A DNA stretch of 64,000 nucleotides from positions 45,794,562 to 45,858,561 of the forward strand of contig CM036191.1 of the NCBI GenBank assembly GCA_020631735.1. Reading direction: 5' to 3'. Shown here in pieces: positions 47,202-56,872 of the stretch; the first letter of the stretch is position 1; each line of letters opens with the position of its first letter. Origin of the DNA: Saccharum officinarum (taxonomy: Eukaryota > Streptophyta > Magnoliopsida > Poales > Poaceae). The translations under genes were made by a program, and so were the position numbers. The notes under the pieces were generated by a model. That model was not told where the DNA came from and searched no databases. It was given only the letters and a program-made list of their open reading frames with translations.

Positions 47202-47470
47202 AATGCTAACTGTAGGACGCAAGCCTAGTTAGAACTGGACGTTTAGCATGTTCTCATTGTTGCCTATTTCTTGCTTCTCTTTAACTTTGTTATTTTCTCA
47301 AAGTTATGCTTAATTCTATCCCCGTTCTGTTATTATAAAAACCTTGTCTCTATTTTGAACCTTTTCTCCTTGTCTATTAGACGGTTCGTGACGAGAAGAC
47401 TATGGATTTCAGAGGTTAAGAGGACTGAATTGTGTCGCTCTTGCTCACTTTTGACAAGAAACCATTAGCG

Positions 47471-47895
47471 ATGCAAAACCAATTACTAGAAGAAATGGCT
47501 CAACATGGGAATTCTCAACGATGCTTATCTCAAGGTCAAGCCAACATATCCAAGGGGTCAGAGAAGATACAAGTAGCAGAAGTTTGAAGAATATGAAATC
47601 CAATAAAGATGTTGATAATAAGGCATTTGGAGAGCAGGAACAATGTCACTGCTGTAAGCATTATGGTTTTCCCTGTCTTCGAAACGAGTCTAATAAGGAG
47701 AAAGTCAAGGTGGATCCAAATTTTGAGAACAACATGGACAAGAAGAGAAAGGCAATCTCATTAGAACCACTAGTGGAAAGCAATGAGCAAGTGAGTTCTA
47801 CTACATTATCACATGCAGCCCTGATCCCCTGTCAAACAAATCCAAACCCTGAAGAGTTAGAAGCCCTCCCGCTAAAACTACTCCCCATGAAGTAG
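47471..47895 (+). pseudogene. Gag-like N-terminal remnant of element F
   Basis: A possible start MQNQLLEEMAQHG at 47471 resembles the Met/Gln-rich gag N-terminus of E but is out of frame with the 124-codon ORF beginning at 47521. That ORF has a Cys cluster (CHCCKHYGFPC), a Lys-rich part (VKVDPNFENNMDKKRK) and a Ser/Thr/Pro tail. No capsid domain is recognisable. Between here and the next ORF lie ~90 bp of untranslated sequence. I regard it as a shrunken gag remnant; certainty is limited. Confidence 0.4.
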
Positions 47896-47986
47896 TCATA
47901 GATGGTGGACAATTACCTATAAGGAGTATCAACCCGAAAGGCCAAACAAGCTAAGAAACAAGCCAAAGGGACGAAGGTGAACTTTT

Positions 47987-48646
47987 ATGGCCAGCAAGAT
48001 AGCAGTACCAAACAACAGTTCCTTAGAGTATGACATCACAAAAGATCCAGCTAAGAGAAAGTGTTATCATTGCCAGCAGGAAGGACATTATATCAAATCT
48101 TGCCCACAGAAGAATCAACAACAGCGAGACCCAGGACAGGATGTCCAAAAGGAGCATGTGCAGGGAAATAAATTAAAGAGAAATTACATCCAGGGAAGGT
48201 TGAAACATGTGGATATTTCCACCATTCCCAGAGCTAAGGAGGTCGTGTTTGGATCAATTCTAGTAAGTTCAGGAAATGCCAAGGTTTTGTTTGACCCCAG
48301 TGCCTCACATTCGTTCATATCTAGACAATATGTAAAAGATCATAACATACTTATGCTTCCAAGGGGGAAAACAGTGATGATTAAAACTCCAAGAGGTGAA
48401 ATAAAGGCAGACCGCGTATGCCCAAAAGTTAGTCTGGACATAAAGGGGGTAAATTTTAAGGTAAACCTCATTGTTTTGGAATTAATGGGCATTGATGTTA
48501 TCCTTGGAATAGACTGGTTATCTACTTGTAAAGGAGTGATTGAGTATGCCCAATGTTCAGTGTTTCTAACTACACTTTCAGGAGAAAGGATTGAGTATGA
48601 GGGTATTAAATCTACACCTGAGGGATACCACGTTGACCCATCTTAA
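47987..48646 (+). CDS. Zinc-knuckle plus protease-like ORF of element F
   Basis: 219 codons, open. CCHC knuckle CYHCQQEGHYIKSC at residues ~26-39, then a retropepsin-like fold region: VVFGSILVSSGNAKVLFDPS (about 85-104), ASHSFIS, and the conserved IDVILGIDWL (~170-180). The catalytic D-S/T-G is changed to D-P-S, so protease activity is unlikely. No reverse transcriptase, RNase H or integrase follows before the gap. The start is uncertain because the reading frame opens only here. F therefore looks like a non-autonomous Tekay-type element that kept the end of gag and a catalytically dead protease. Retention could reflect RNA packaging or simple recent decay. Confidence 0.75.
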   Translation: MASKIAVPNNSSLEYDITKDPAKRKCYHCQQEGHYIKSCPQKNQQQRDPGQDVQKEHVQGNKLKRNYIQGRLKHVDISTIPRAKEVVFGSILVSSGNAKVLFDPSASHSFISRQYVKDHNILMLPRGKTVMIKTPRGEIKADRVCPKVSLDIKGVNFKVNLIVLELMGIDVILGIDWLSTCKGVIEYAQCSVFLTTLSGERIEYEGIKSTPEGYHVDPS

Positions 48647-49467
48647 GGTATGAGTTATAAGAATGGTAGATGCAGAGATTCAGATGTCCATATAAAGCAA
48701 TAAGGAATGTAAGAGACGTTATCTACTCTGGATGCTGCTACAATCACACCATGTTTAAGGAATAGGAGTTATGTCCCGTGTAATAAAACCGTTAGTAGCC
48801 AAGTTGAGTCATCTTAATGTGTGGCTAATGAACATTTAAGTGTTTAGTTGCTTTGTGCTTATGTTTATGCTTGAGTTGGAATTTTGTAATGAGTGGAATG
48901 ATCTCGTGGGCTTTGACCATGATTTTATTTAGTTTATATGTATAAGGTATAAGGATTAATGAAATAAATAGCTGGGTTTTGGTTATCTCCTGTTTTCTAT
49001 ATCTTGTCTTTCGGAGCAGCCTGTCTTTATCAACTTATATCTCTGTTCTTGGATGACCAAAAATCATGAGAAAATTCTAGACAAGAGTGGACTTCAACAT
49101 CTCTCTCTAAATGCAAGAACTACCCTCATAGTTGTTTTGGTTTGGGAGATACAAAAATCAAAAGGCAATGTATATGTGCTGTCATAAACCTGGAACAGTT
49201 CTGTTAAGTGTTGTTTTCGGACCAAGTTAACTACAGAATCTGGAAGTGTGTTCTATAAGCAAGTTGCAGAGAATTTTATAAGATTTCCATCGGTGTAAAC
49301 TACAGCTTCATTGGATTAACAGAATGAGAGTTACAGCTGTTTTACTGCACTGCTGATTTTTTGTTCGTGCGAAATTTCAGATTTCTTGTTTTTCTTACCC
49401 ATACACAAGAGTATTCATTGGGATGTCAGAACACTTTTTAGCTCATCTAGAAGGAGGGTTCAAAGCT
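48647..49467 (+). other. Non-coding remainder of element F before the gap
   Basis: No ORF of note. About 49006-49380 is clearly related to 19980-20340 of element C, which in C lies shortly before the 3' LTR. So in F too, the interior may be close to its end when the N run begins. Confidence 0.6.
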
Positions 49468-49567
49468 NNNNNNNNNNNNNNNNNNNNNNNNNNNNNNNNN
49501 NNNNNNNNNNNNNNNNNNNNNNNNNNNNNNNNNNNNNNNNNNNNNNNNNNNNNNNNNNNNNNNNNNN
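49468..49567. other. Assembly gap (100 N)
   Basis: Exactly 100 N, the usual placeholder for unknown length. An apparent ORF through it is meaningless. Left flank is element F (Tekay-like), right flank a Tat-like element; neither E nor F is closed by a 3' LTR on the right. Confidence 0.97.
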
Positions 49568-50290
49568 TAAACTTGCTAATCAAGTCCAAAAAAGGGTAAG
49601 GCATTAGCAGCAGTTTATGTGTTGACAAACAAGGGTTCTCACTAATCCCATAGGAAAAGGCGATGAGCAAGTTATCATCAAAATCGGCTTCGCAGATGCT
49701 CCAATCAAAGAAAGTGAATGATCGATTGTCATTAACAATCTAGACCAATCTGGTGTGGAGAAAATATCAAGGGGCACTACTGCCAATGATCATGATGCCC
49801 AGAGTAGCACATCGGCTCCCGAGAACTTCCAACTGACATGGTGCCCTTCAGGTTCATCGAGAACGCAAAAGCGCAAACTCCAGCGTGCTCGTTACAAGAA
49901 TCTTAAGGAAGAAGGGCTATCTGATATGGGGAAACAAATTTTTGACAAGATGGATCCAATTCTCCCTCAGTCAAGAGAAAAAGAGCTAGCCACCTGGTCA
50001 AAGTCAGCTGAGCTGATTTCTCAGTCGGCTAATCTGACTTCCCCTATCTCTAGCCAAGTCGTCAAGTCGACTTTAAGACAGCTAAGTCAACTTCTTCTGT
50101 TGCAGCTCCTCTGGCCACTGTGCAAGTTGGCCTTGCTGATTCCAAGTCGGCTAAACCGACTCTCACAATTCTAGCAGCCATCGATACGCCTCCGATTGAT
50201 TCGGCGCCTGTTTTTGTTCCTGTAGGTGTTGAGGAGCCTTTTGGAAATCAATATGGCTTTGCCCCTCAGAGTGCAATTTTCTAGAAGCCA
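49568..50290 (+). pseudogene. Tat-like Gypsy gag/linker region (element G), degenerate
   Basis: A 139-codon ORF starting at 49755 contains SRTQKRKLQRARYKNLKEEG, a basic segment typical of the Gag-protease linker of Tat-lineage grass elements. A Ser/Ala/Lys-rich stretch with repeated CAAGTCGGCTAA-like DNA follows (50006-50160). The main gag domain is missing or in the gap. Frames break repeatedly. Confidence 0.65.
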
Positions 50291-50299
50291 GCAGACCAT

Positions 50300-50730
50300 G
50301 TGAATCACCTCAAGCCATTACATGTGAAGGGCTACATTAATGGCAAACTGGTCAACAACATGTTGGTGGATAATGGAGGCATGGTGAATCTAATGCCATA
50401 TTCACTTTATAAGAAGCTTGGAGGATCTGATGAGGAGCTGATTAAAACCAAGAGAACAGCCAAAGGTGTTGGAGGAAATTCTATTTCGGGCAAGGGATTT
50501 GCCTTGATGAAGCTTACTATCGGGAGCAAAACATTGACCACCGTCTTCTTCGTTGCAGAGGTGCAAGGGGGCTACAGTTTGATTCTTGGGCGCGAATGGA
50601 TTCATGGCAATCGATGTGTGCCTTCTAGCTTGCATCAATTTCTCATTTAGTGGGTGAATAATGAAGTTAAGATCGTTCATGTAGACTCATCGGCTTATAC
50701 CACAGCCGATGCCCTTTGCTTGGGGGCATG
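50300..50730 (+). pseudogene. Tat-like aspartic protease (element G)
   Basis: Open for 116 codons from 50300: KPLHVKGYINGKLVNNMLVD, active-site region LVDNGGMVNLMPY, and the C-terminal YSLILGREWIHGNRCVPS then LHQFLI. A TAG at 50648-50650 stands where Tat relatives have Gln; the frame then continues WVNNEVKIVHVDSS. The active site reads D-N-G-G instead of the usual D-G-G/D-S-G form. Confidence 0.78.
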
Positions 50731-50979
50731 ATGATATGATTTTCTTGTTAGGGAGAGACCTTGCTAGTTTTGAGTCATTAGTGGAGGATTTGTTCATGTT
50801 TCTCTAGAGCCAATTGATGATCGGCTCCATATCATCATGTAGTGTAAATTATGTTTGGATAGGGAATTGCATCTGCCAACCCATGTGGGCAAATTGGTAT
50901 TGGGATTGACATTAGACCATGGCTAACATTTTCAAATCAAAATTCAGAAGTTGATTAGAAATTAAGTTAATCATGCTTC
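50731..50979 (+). other. Deleted RT region of element G
   Basis: Between protease and RNase H only ~250-700 bp remain, where a reverse transcriptase domain would need over 700 bp plus its connection. No YXDD-type motif or SSPWGAP-type motif is visible in any frame. Confidence 0.6.
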
Positions 50980-51720
50980 TCAAGAATTCTCTATCAACAC
51001 CACCAATTCTTTGTGCATCTAGGAGTGGAGCTCCATTCATATTATATATTATTGCCGAAGAGGGTGCGTCGATGTTGTGTTGACTCAAGAAGACAAAAGG
51101 AAAGGATGTGCTATCATTTATGTTGATTGATGTCTTCTTGATCCTATGACAAGGTATGCCTGTACAGAAAAATTATGCTTATCACTGTACTATATGATTG
51201 TGCTAAAATGACACATTATCTTTTGTGTAGTACATGTGTTGTTGCTTGCAAGGCCGATGTGATAAAGCACATGTTATATTGGCCAATTCTTCATGGAAGG
51301 ATATGCAAATGAGCATACACACTAATTGAATATGACTTGACTTTTGAACCATTGAAAACATTAAAAGGTCAAGTTTTGCTAATTTTATTGTTGAGCATGG
51401 TATTGATTTAGATAATGAAGTCAATTACCTTACTTTTACTCCATGAAAATTAAACTTTGATGGATCAGTTTGTAAAGATGGCCAAGATGTTCATACTATT
51501 CTTATTTCTCCCAATGGTGCTGAAATTGGAATGTTAAGCCAATTAGATTTCTATTGCACTAACAATCAAACGAATATGAAGCTCTATTATTCAGGTTGAT
51601 CATATTGTGTTCCATGGGAGTAAAACAAGTTGAAGCCTATGGTGATTTCTTGTTGGTGGTACAGTAAGTTGCTGGTGAATTCGGCGTGTTCCAAGGTATG
51701 AAAATTGTAAGGCCAACTTG
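50980..51720 (+). pseudogene. Tat-like RNase H and additional RNase H remnants (element G)
   Basis: Weak similarity in broken frames: PILCASRSGAPFILYIIAEE near 50995, EKLCLSLYY near 51165, EYDLTFEPLKTLKGQ near 51325, then LNFDGSVCKDGQDVHTILIS near 51450 and CTNNQTNMKLYYSG near 51560. The order matches the RNase H plus second (archaeal-type) RNase H arrangement known for Tat elements. A TGG to TGA change (near 51444) and several frameshifts disable it. Confidence 0.6.
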
Positions 51721-51745
51721 TTAGCTCAGTAAGCATCTGGCTAGG

Positions 51746-53293
51746 ATGTCAGTGGGCGTAATTTTCATGTTCAAGAAAAGCCGATGCATGAAGATTTACA
51801 TTTTTTGTGCAGGTACAGACCAGTCGGCTAAGTCGATTGACCAAGTTGGCTCAGCTGGCTCCCCTTCTACTGTGGCCAAGTCGGCCAAGACGATTGCCCT
51901 AGTTAGCCAGGCTGATTCCCCTGTGACCAGCTCGGTCAATTCGCCCGAGAAGCTTCCAAATCGGCCCAATGTAACTTTCAGTGATGTTAGGGCCGATTTA
52001 GATGATTGGAGGACTCCCTTGCTGAGATATCTACATGATCCAAGTGCTAAAGTTGTTAAGAGTGTTCGGCGAAGTGCTTTTTAAATATGTGTTGCATAAC
52101 GATGAGCTCTATCGGAGAACTGCGAAAGATTTGTTGTTAAAGTGTTTGGGATATGATCAAGCAAGAGTGGCTATGGGAGAAGTTCATGAAGGTATTTGTG
52201 TACACATCAATCGGCCCCAAAGATGAAGTGGTTATTGTGTAGATCTAGTTTCTATTGGCCTACTATGATGACCGATTATTTTCGTTACTAGGAGGGTTGC
52301 GAAGAGTGTCAGAGGTTTGGAAATATTCAGCTTGTGCCAGCTGCTATGCTTCATCCTATCATCAAACCATGGCCTTTTCGTGGTTGGGGGCTAGACTTCA
52401 TTGGCCAAATTCATCCCATCTTCCAAGGGACACCAATTTATGTTGGTTGCTACGGATTACTTTACTAAGTGGACCGAGGTAGTTTCTTTGAAGAATATGA
52501 CACATAAGGAGGTGATTGAGTTTATTATCGAGCATATCATTCATATATTTGGTATTCCCCAAACATTAACTATAGATCAAGAGACATCGTTTATGTCCAA
52601 GGAAGTGAGGGATTTTGCCAAATTATATAAGATCAAGATGCTCAAGTCATCATTGTACTATGCTCAAGCTAATGACTAGGCTGAGTCTAGTAACAAGACT
52701 GTGATCAAGCTTATCAAGAAGAAGATTGAGGATAATCCAAGGAGGTGGCATGAAGTTTTGTCTAAAGCTCTGTGGGCACATCGTATATCAAGACATGGTG
52801 CCACTAAAGTTACTCCTTTTGAGCTGGTGTATGGTCAAGAAGCTGTGCCTTTTGAGCTGGTGTATGGTCAAGAAGCTGTGTTGCCTATTGAAGTGAATTT
52901 GGTGAATATAGACTTGCAAAGCAAAATGATCTATCCACTGTTATGTATAATGATATGAAGATGGACAATATTGACGAGGTGATCGATAAAAGATTGAAGG
53001 CTCTCAAGGAGATTGAGAAAGACAAAGCCTTCATTGCCAAGGCATATAACAAGAAAGTCAAAAGCAAATCATTCCAAGTAGGAGAATTAGTGTGGAAAAC
53101 CATACTACCAATTGGATCGAAGAGCAACAAGTTTGGCAAGTGGTTGCCAAATTGAGAAGGTCCCCTCAAAGTGGTCAAAGTTATATTTAGAAATTCATAT
53201 GTGCTAGAGACATTGCAAGGTGAACGTCTCACGAGAGCATTCAATGGGAGGTACTTGAAAAAGTACTTTCCAAGTGTTTGGCAAGAAGTCTAA
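51746..53293 (+). pseudogene. Tat-like integrase (element G), with internal 33-bp duplication
   Basis: A Ser/Ala/Lys linker (from ~51810) leads to DDWRTPLLRYLHDPSAKVV, then across a frameshift to HNDELYRRTAKDLLLKCL and EVHEGIC (zinc region). The core follows: GLDFIG (52390), ATDYFTKWTEVVSLKN, IDQETSFMSKEV, and a TAG at 52677-52679 where Gln is expected before AESSNK. ALWAHR and FELVYGQEA follow; FELVYGQEAVP is encoded twice by a perfect 33-bp tandem duplication (52815-52847/52848-52880). The end RYLKKYFPSVWQEV at ~53290 is the usual pol terminus. No chromodomain, as expected for Tat. Confidence 0.82.
52815..52880 (+). repeat. Perfect 33-bp tandem duplication in the G integrase
   Basis: Two head-to-tail copies starting CCTTTTGAGCTGG and ending GAAGCTGTG. 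It keeps the frame, adding 11 residues. Confidence 0.95.
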
Positions 53294-53465
53294 GTGCTCT
53301 CCAAACAATGGCTAATACATGTATCACCCTTAGAACAAAAAATGGCCGATGTATACATCGCCCTTAGCCACAGAGCAGCCGATGAGATGGGTATCGTCGC
53401 TGTTCGGTTTGTCTTGACATGTGTTTTCCGGTTCATGCATCATTTACCTAAAAACAGGGGTCATA

Positions 53466-54680
53466 TGTTGCCAACAAAAATTTTCCATTTTGTGAAGTTG
53501 TCAAAATGTAAAACGGACTTCACCACTGCGTTCCTCTCGTCGAGATGGTCAAAAAACATATATGGAACACCTAGTTCAGAGTTCGGATGAAGGAGTAAGT
53601 TGTCCTTTGGCTTTGTGTAGAAATCAGAACTTCTGAGCCCCTACCAGAACTTCTGAGTTTCGCATAGGAGTTCTGGCTTTGCGCAAACATCAGAACTTCT
53701 GACCCCCTACCAGAACTTATGATTTTCATAGTCCGAATTAGGAAGAGTCCAAACTCGATCCCAACTCCACCGAACTCGTGGGAAGCTTGTAGATTAAGTC
53801 TTGGAGATGTTTCCTACTAGGATAAAACCACCATCACTATATATACAAGAGGAGCATGGCTGATTGAGTTCCCACCCGTCCAATAGACACAAAAACATAA
53901 CAAATCAATCTACTACCTCTCTTTTATCTTTTCTTCTCCTCATCCTTCTTTAGTGCTGCATGGACGGTGGATCGACGACGGCGAAGCTCTAGATCGGCTA
54001 GGCTGGCTAGAGCAGCCCATAGCCGCCACATGCCCTGACGGGGTCCCTGCCGAGCGTGTAGGGTTTCGGGTCTCAAGAGACCTTACTGGCGTGTCTTGCA
54101 TATCGCGCTCCTGGCGAGGCTCCTCTAGCGACGTGTCTTGCATATCGCGCTCATCGCTGGACGCACAAGGTCCAGGTGTGGACATCCCCTAGGCGCCGGC
54201 TGATCTGAAAATTGGCTAGGCCATACATCGAGCGATCTAGCTCCTTATCGAGTGTGTGACCTAATTAAGCATCAACATTGGTGTAGGTGATCAGCTGGTA
54301 CTGATCCACACATCCTAGCATCACAAGCAGAATATGAAGGCTGAGGAAGGCGAGGCACCTCGGATCAATTGTTCCACTTCCTTATCTCACAACAACTTGA
54401 AAGCAAGCAATCAATGGAGGATGCTTGGAAACAAGATTTTAGTGTTGATCCTATAGGATCCGATAGATTTCCTCGAAACAAACTAGGAAACCTTGCATGT
54501 AACCGACAAGGGAACCCTACCTCCCGGACTATATATGGTGAGGTAGGGAGCCCCGATCTGTGTCTCATTAGAGCTATTTCGTAGTAGACAATCTCATCAG
54601 GGCCCTATAAACACTCGAGCATAAGAGATCGATTCTCCAGTAGACATAGGGCACCCTGTACCTAAACAAGTATGCATATG
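53466..54680 (+). repeat. Probable 3' LTR of element G (end not resolved)
   Basis: A possible polypurine tract (AAAACAGGGGTCATA, 53451-53465) precedes TGTTGCCAACAAAAATTT, resembling Tat LTR starts. TATATATA lies at 53838-53845. A second promoter-like ACTATATATGG is near 54528, so the stretch may be composite. Repeats inside: CAGAACTTCTG-type palindromes (53622-53725) and GTGTCTTGCATATCGCGCTC twice (54091, 54133). There is no second LTR to define its end. Small ORFs here are not convincing. Confidence 0.5.
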
Positions 54681-54985
54681 TGTCTAGTGTGCTACACCTC
54701 CAATTCCATGCTCACAAAATGCTGTTCTTCATTATCAAGGAAAAAGCCTATGTGACACATATACTAGAGAAGAACATGTGACATTCTGTAGAAACAAGGA
54801 ATTATACATATACACACACACACATTATGCGTGTGCTCATAATTTGAAATTTGAAATTTAAATTTTCAATTTTGGCGGGAAAATATTCTAGAGGTGGCTG
54901 GGAACAATAACAGCCTCTAGAAATCCATATATAGAGGTGTCTCTTGTTCCCAGCCACTTCTAAAAATCTATTTCTTGGGACAGCT
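54681..54985. mobile_element. CACTA-like subterminal fragment with inverted repeat and short (CA)n
   Basis: A (AC)n run near 54811-54825 and the AAATTTGAAATT-rich stretch precede a ~22-bp imperfect inverted repeat: TCTAGAGGTGGCTGGGAACAA (about 54888-54908) against its complement (about 54942-54964). Phrases like TAGAGGTGGCTGGGAACA and AAATCTATTTC are reminiscent of grass CACTA subterminal repeats. No CACTA terminus seen. It interrupts the LINE ORF2. Confidence 0.45.
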
Positions 54986-55941
54986 AGACAACCTCCTACC
55001 TTGTGCTATTTCAAGTCTGTGCAATACCTCCCGGGCGAGGGCTAGCTGTGCTTAACATGTCCCACCTTCTTGCTACTCCAGGACTGCAAGGCCTGTGTCA
55101 GACGTTTCAGCTTGATGGAAATGCGCTCAAGAGGGTTCACATTCGTCACTGGTTCATCCCAAGAGCTTTGCACAATGTCTAAGAAGCCTGGCAGACGTGT
55201 CCAGAAACCATCAAAGTGAAACCGTTTCTTGCCCTTAACCCCATATTTGAGACCAAGCACTAGAGGACAGTGATCTTACATCTCTGTGGCATGGCTGTGT
55301 AAGACACATTCTAGATATAAGTCCTCCCAGTCACTTGTGCACAGCACTCTGTCAAGTTTAATAAGGGTAGGAGAAGCCCTATCGTTAGACCACGTGTATC
55401 TCCAACCTAGGAGAGGTATCTCTTTTAGTTCCAGATCATTCACAAAGCGACGAAACCTTCCCATCAAAGATTTGTTTAGATTGTCATTATTTTTATCCTC
55501 AGAACTGTAAATCATGTTAAAATCACCTGCCAACATCCAGGGCTCCGAACAAAGGCCCCTTACCCTCCTGCAGCTCTTCTAAGAAAGCAGGCTTCTCCGT
55601 ATCCAGATGAGGTCCGTTGATTCCAGAGAACCACCAAGCCTGCTCACCCTCTGCTTGGAATTTAACTGACACTGAATGACGATGAATTTGATTGCACTCA
55701 GCAACAAAATCACTCTTCCAAGCCACTAGAATTCCGCCCCTTGTTTCTTGGGCGGGGAGATAAACGAAAGAAAGGTACTCCTGCCCCAAAATTGCCAAAA
55801 CATCCCTATCAGTTATGAGAGCCAACTTAGTTTCTTGCAAGCACACAATCGCTGGTATCTTGATGAACGACATCACGACGATCCTTATCATTAAGACCAC
55901 GGACATTCCAAATCAACACATTAAAGGAAGCCATTTTCACC
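54986..55941 (-). pseudogene. LINE ORF2 endonuclease domain, truncated and frameshifted
   Basis: ATG at 55932-55934 (MASFNVLIWNVRGLN) opens the apurinic-type endonuclease, with Asn in NVRGLN. After a frameshift come IVCLQETKL (catalytic Glu), EYLSFVYLPAQETRGGILVA, a frameshift, MLAGDFNMIYSSEDKN (Asp/Asn), WRYTWSNDRASPTLIKLDRV, and ATEM in place of the usual SDH-type motif. Then FHFDGFWTRLPGF and, after another shift, ALAREVLHRLEIAQ. It stops at the CACTA-like sequence before any RT motif. The endonuclease would nick target DNA for LINE insertion. At least three frameshifts make it inactive. Confidence 0.82.
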
Positions 55942-55980
55942 CAAAAAAGAAAGAACGACCAAGTAACAAACCACAGACCC

Positions 55981-56030
55981 TTAAACGAGTGTGGTGCTCT
56001 CCCCAGACTGCACCTCATCACTTGGAGGAT
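55981..56030 (-). pseudogene. Probable C-terminal end of LINE ORF1
   Basis: Minus-strand [15 protein letters not shown] then stop, ~40 bp before the ORF2 start. It is fused in frame to hAT-derived sequence, so it could pass for the hAT C-terminus. Its position between the two ORFs argues for ORF1. Inference only. Confidence 0.45.
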
Positions 56031-56872
56031 CAAATTCATCCATCATTTCAACTGTGCCCAAAAAGTTACCATTGTTAGCTTCATATAGCTTATCATTTGT
56101 CCCTCGGAAAGCCAAATTATGTTTAGCAAGAAACTTGACAGCAGAAACAATTCTTACTAAAACTTGTCTCCAACGCTCTCTCTCCTTTGCAATTTCCCGT
56201 GGCCAATCATCATCAATTGTTTTATTTTTGCTCAACCTCAGCCTAAGTTCATTCCAAGTATTCATGTTTGTTATATGCTCAACACTATTCTCATGTTGCT
56301 TGAGTCTAAAACTAAGATGTTTCCAATCCCTTAGTCCATAATGTGCTAGCAAACTTTTGTTCTGATTTGATTTGAACAATTTGCAACAAAAACAAAAAAC
56401 TTTGTCCACATGTTTATAGTAAACCAACCATTTTCTATCATCCACCTCAGTAGTAAGCATATGAGAAATGTCTATTGAGAGCATCTACAGGGAACTCAAG
56501 ATTCAATTCTCTCACCGGCCCTTTCTCAATCAAAATATCTCTACCCTTATTATCAAGATTCTCCCAAGTTCTAGGATCAAAGACATCATGAATAGAAGCT
56601 TGTTGCACATCATCAATTGAATTTTCAGGTTGTGAGGAAGGCTGTAAATTTTCATTCTCTGTAGCATCAACTTGTTCACTTAAATTATCATTAACTTGCT
56701 GTTACTCTTCTTCTTCAATATTAGGTGCATCTACAGGGTTGTCATCAGGCACAACACTACTTGAAGGTGAAAAAAAAAACTTATGTATAGCACCTTGTTG
56801 TGATTGAACAAACTGATCTGGTTGTCGTTTTCTTTTTCTTTTCGCACACCCTGACAAATGTTTCTTAGGCAT
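56030..56872 (-). pseudogene. hAT-like protein, N-terminal part with TTF zinc finger
   Basis: ATG at 56872: MPKKHLSGCAKRKRKRQPD, a basic N-terminus typical of the plant TTF-finger/DUF4371 hAT family. Codon 57 is TAA (56702-56704) after a Glu run. The frame continues DVFDPRTWENLDNKGRDILIEKGPVREL, shifts near 56490, then [20 protein letters not shown] (zinc-finger Cys residues) and [20 protein letters not shown], ending MMDEFD. Such proteins derive from hAT transposases or domesticated relatives. This copy is truncated before the catalytic core, with one stop and one frameshift. Confidence 0.8.

Noticed and set aside
49386..49670. ORFs running through the N stretch
   Set aside because: They consist of unknown residues across an assembly gap.
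54811..54825. (AC)n microsatellite as a notable feature
   Set aside because: Only about seven repeat units; ordinary short microsatellite.
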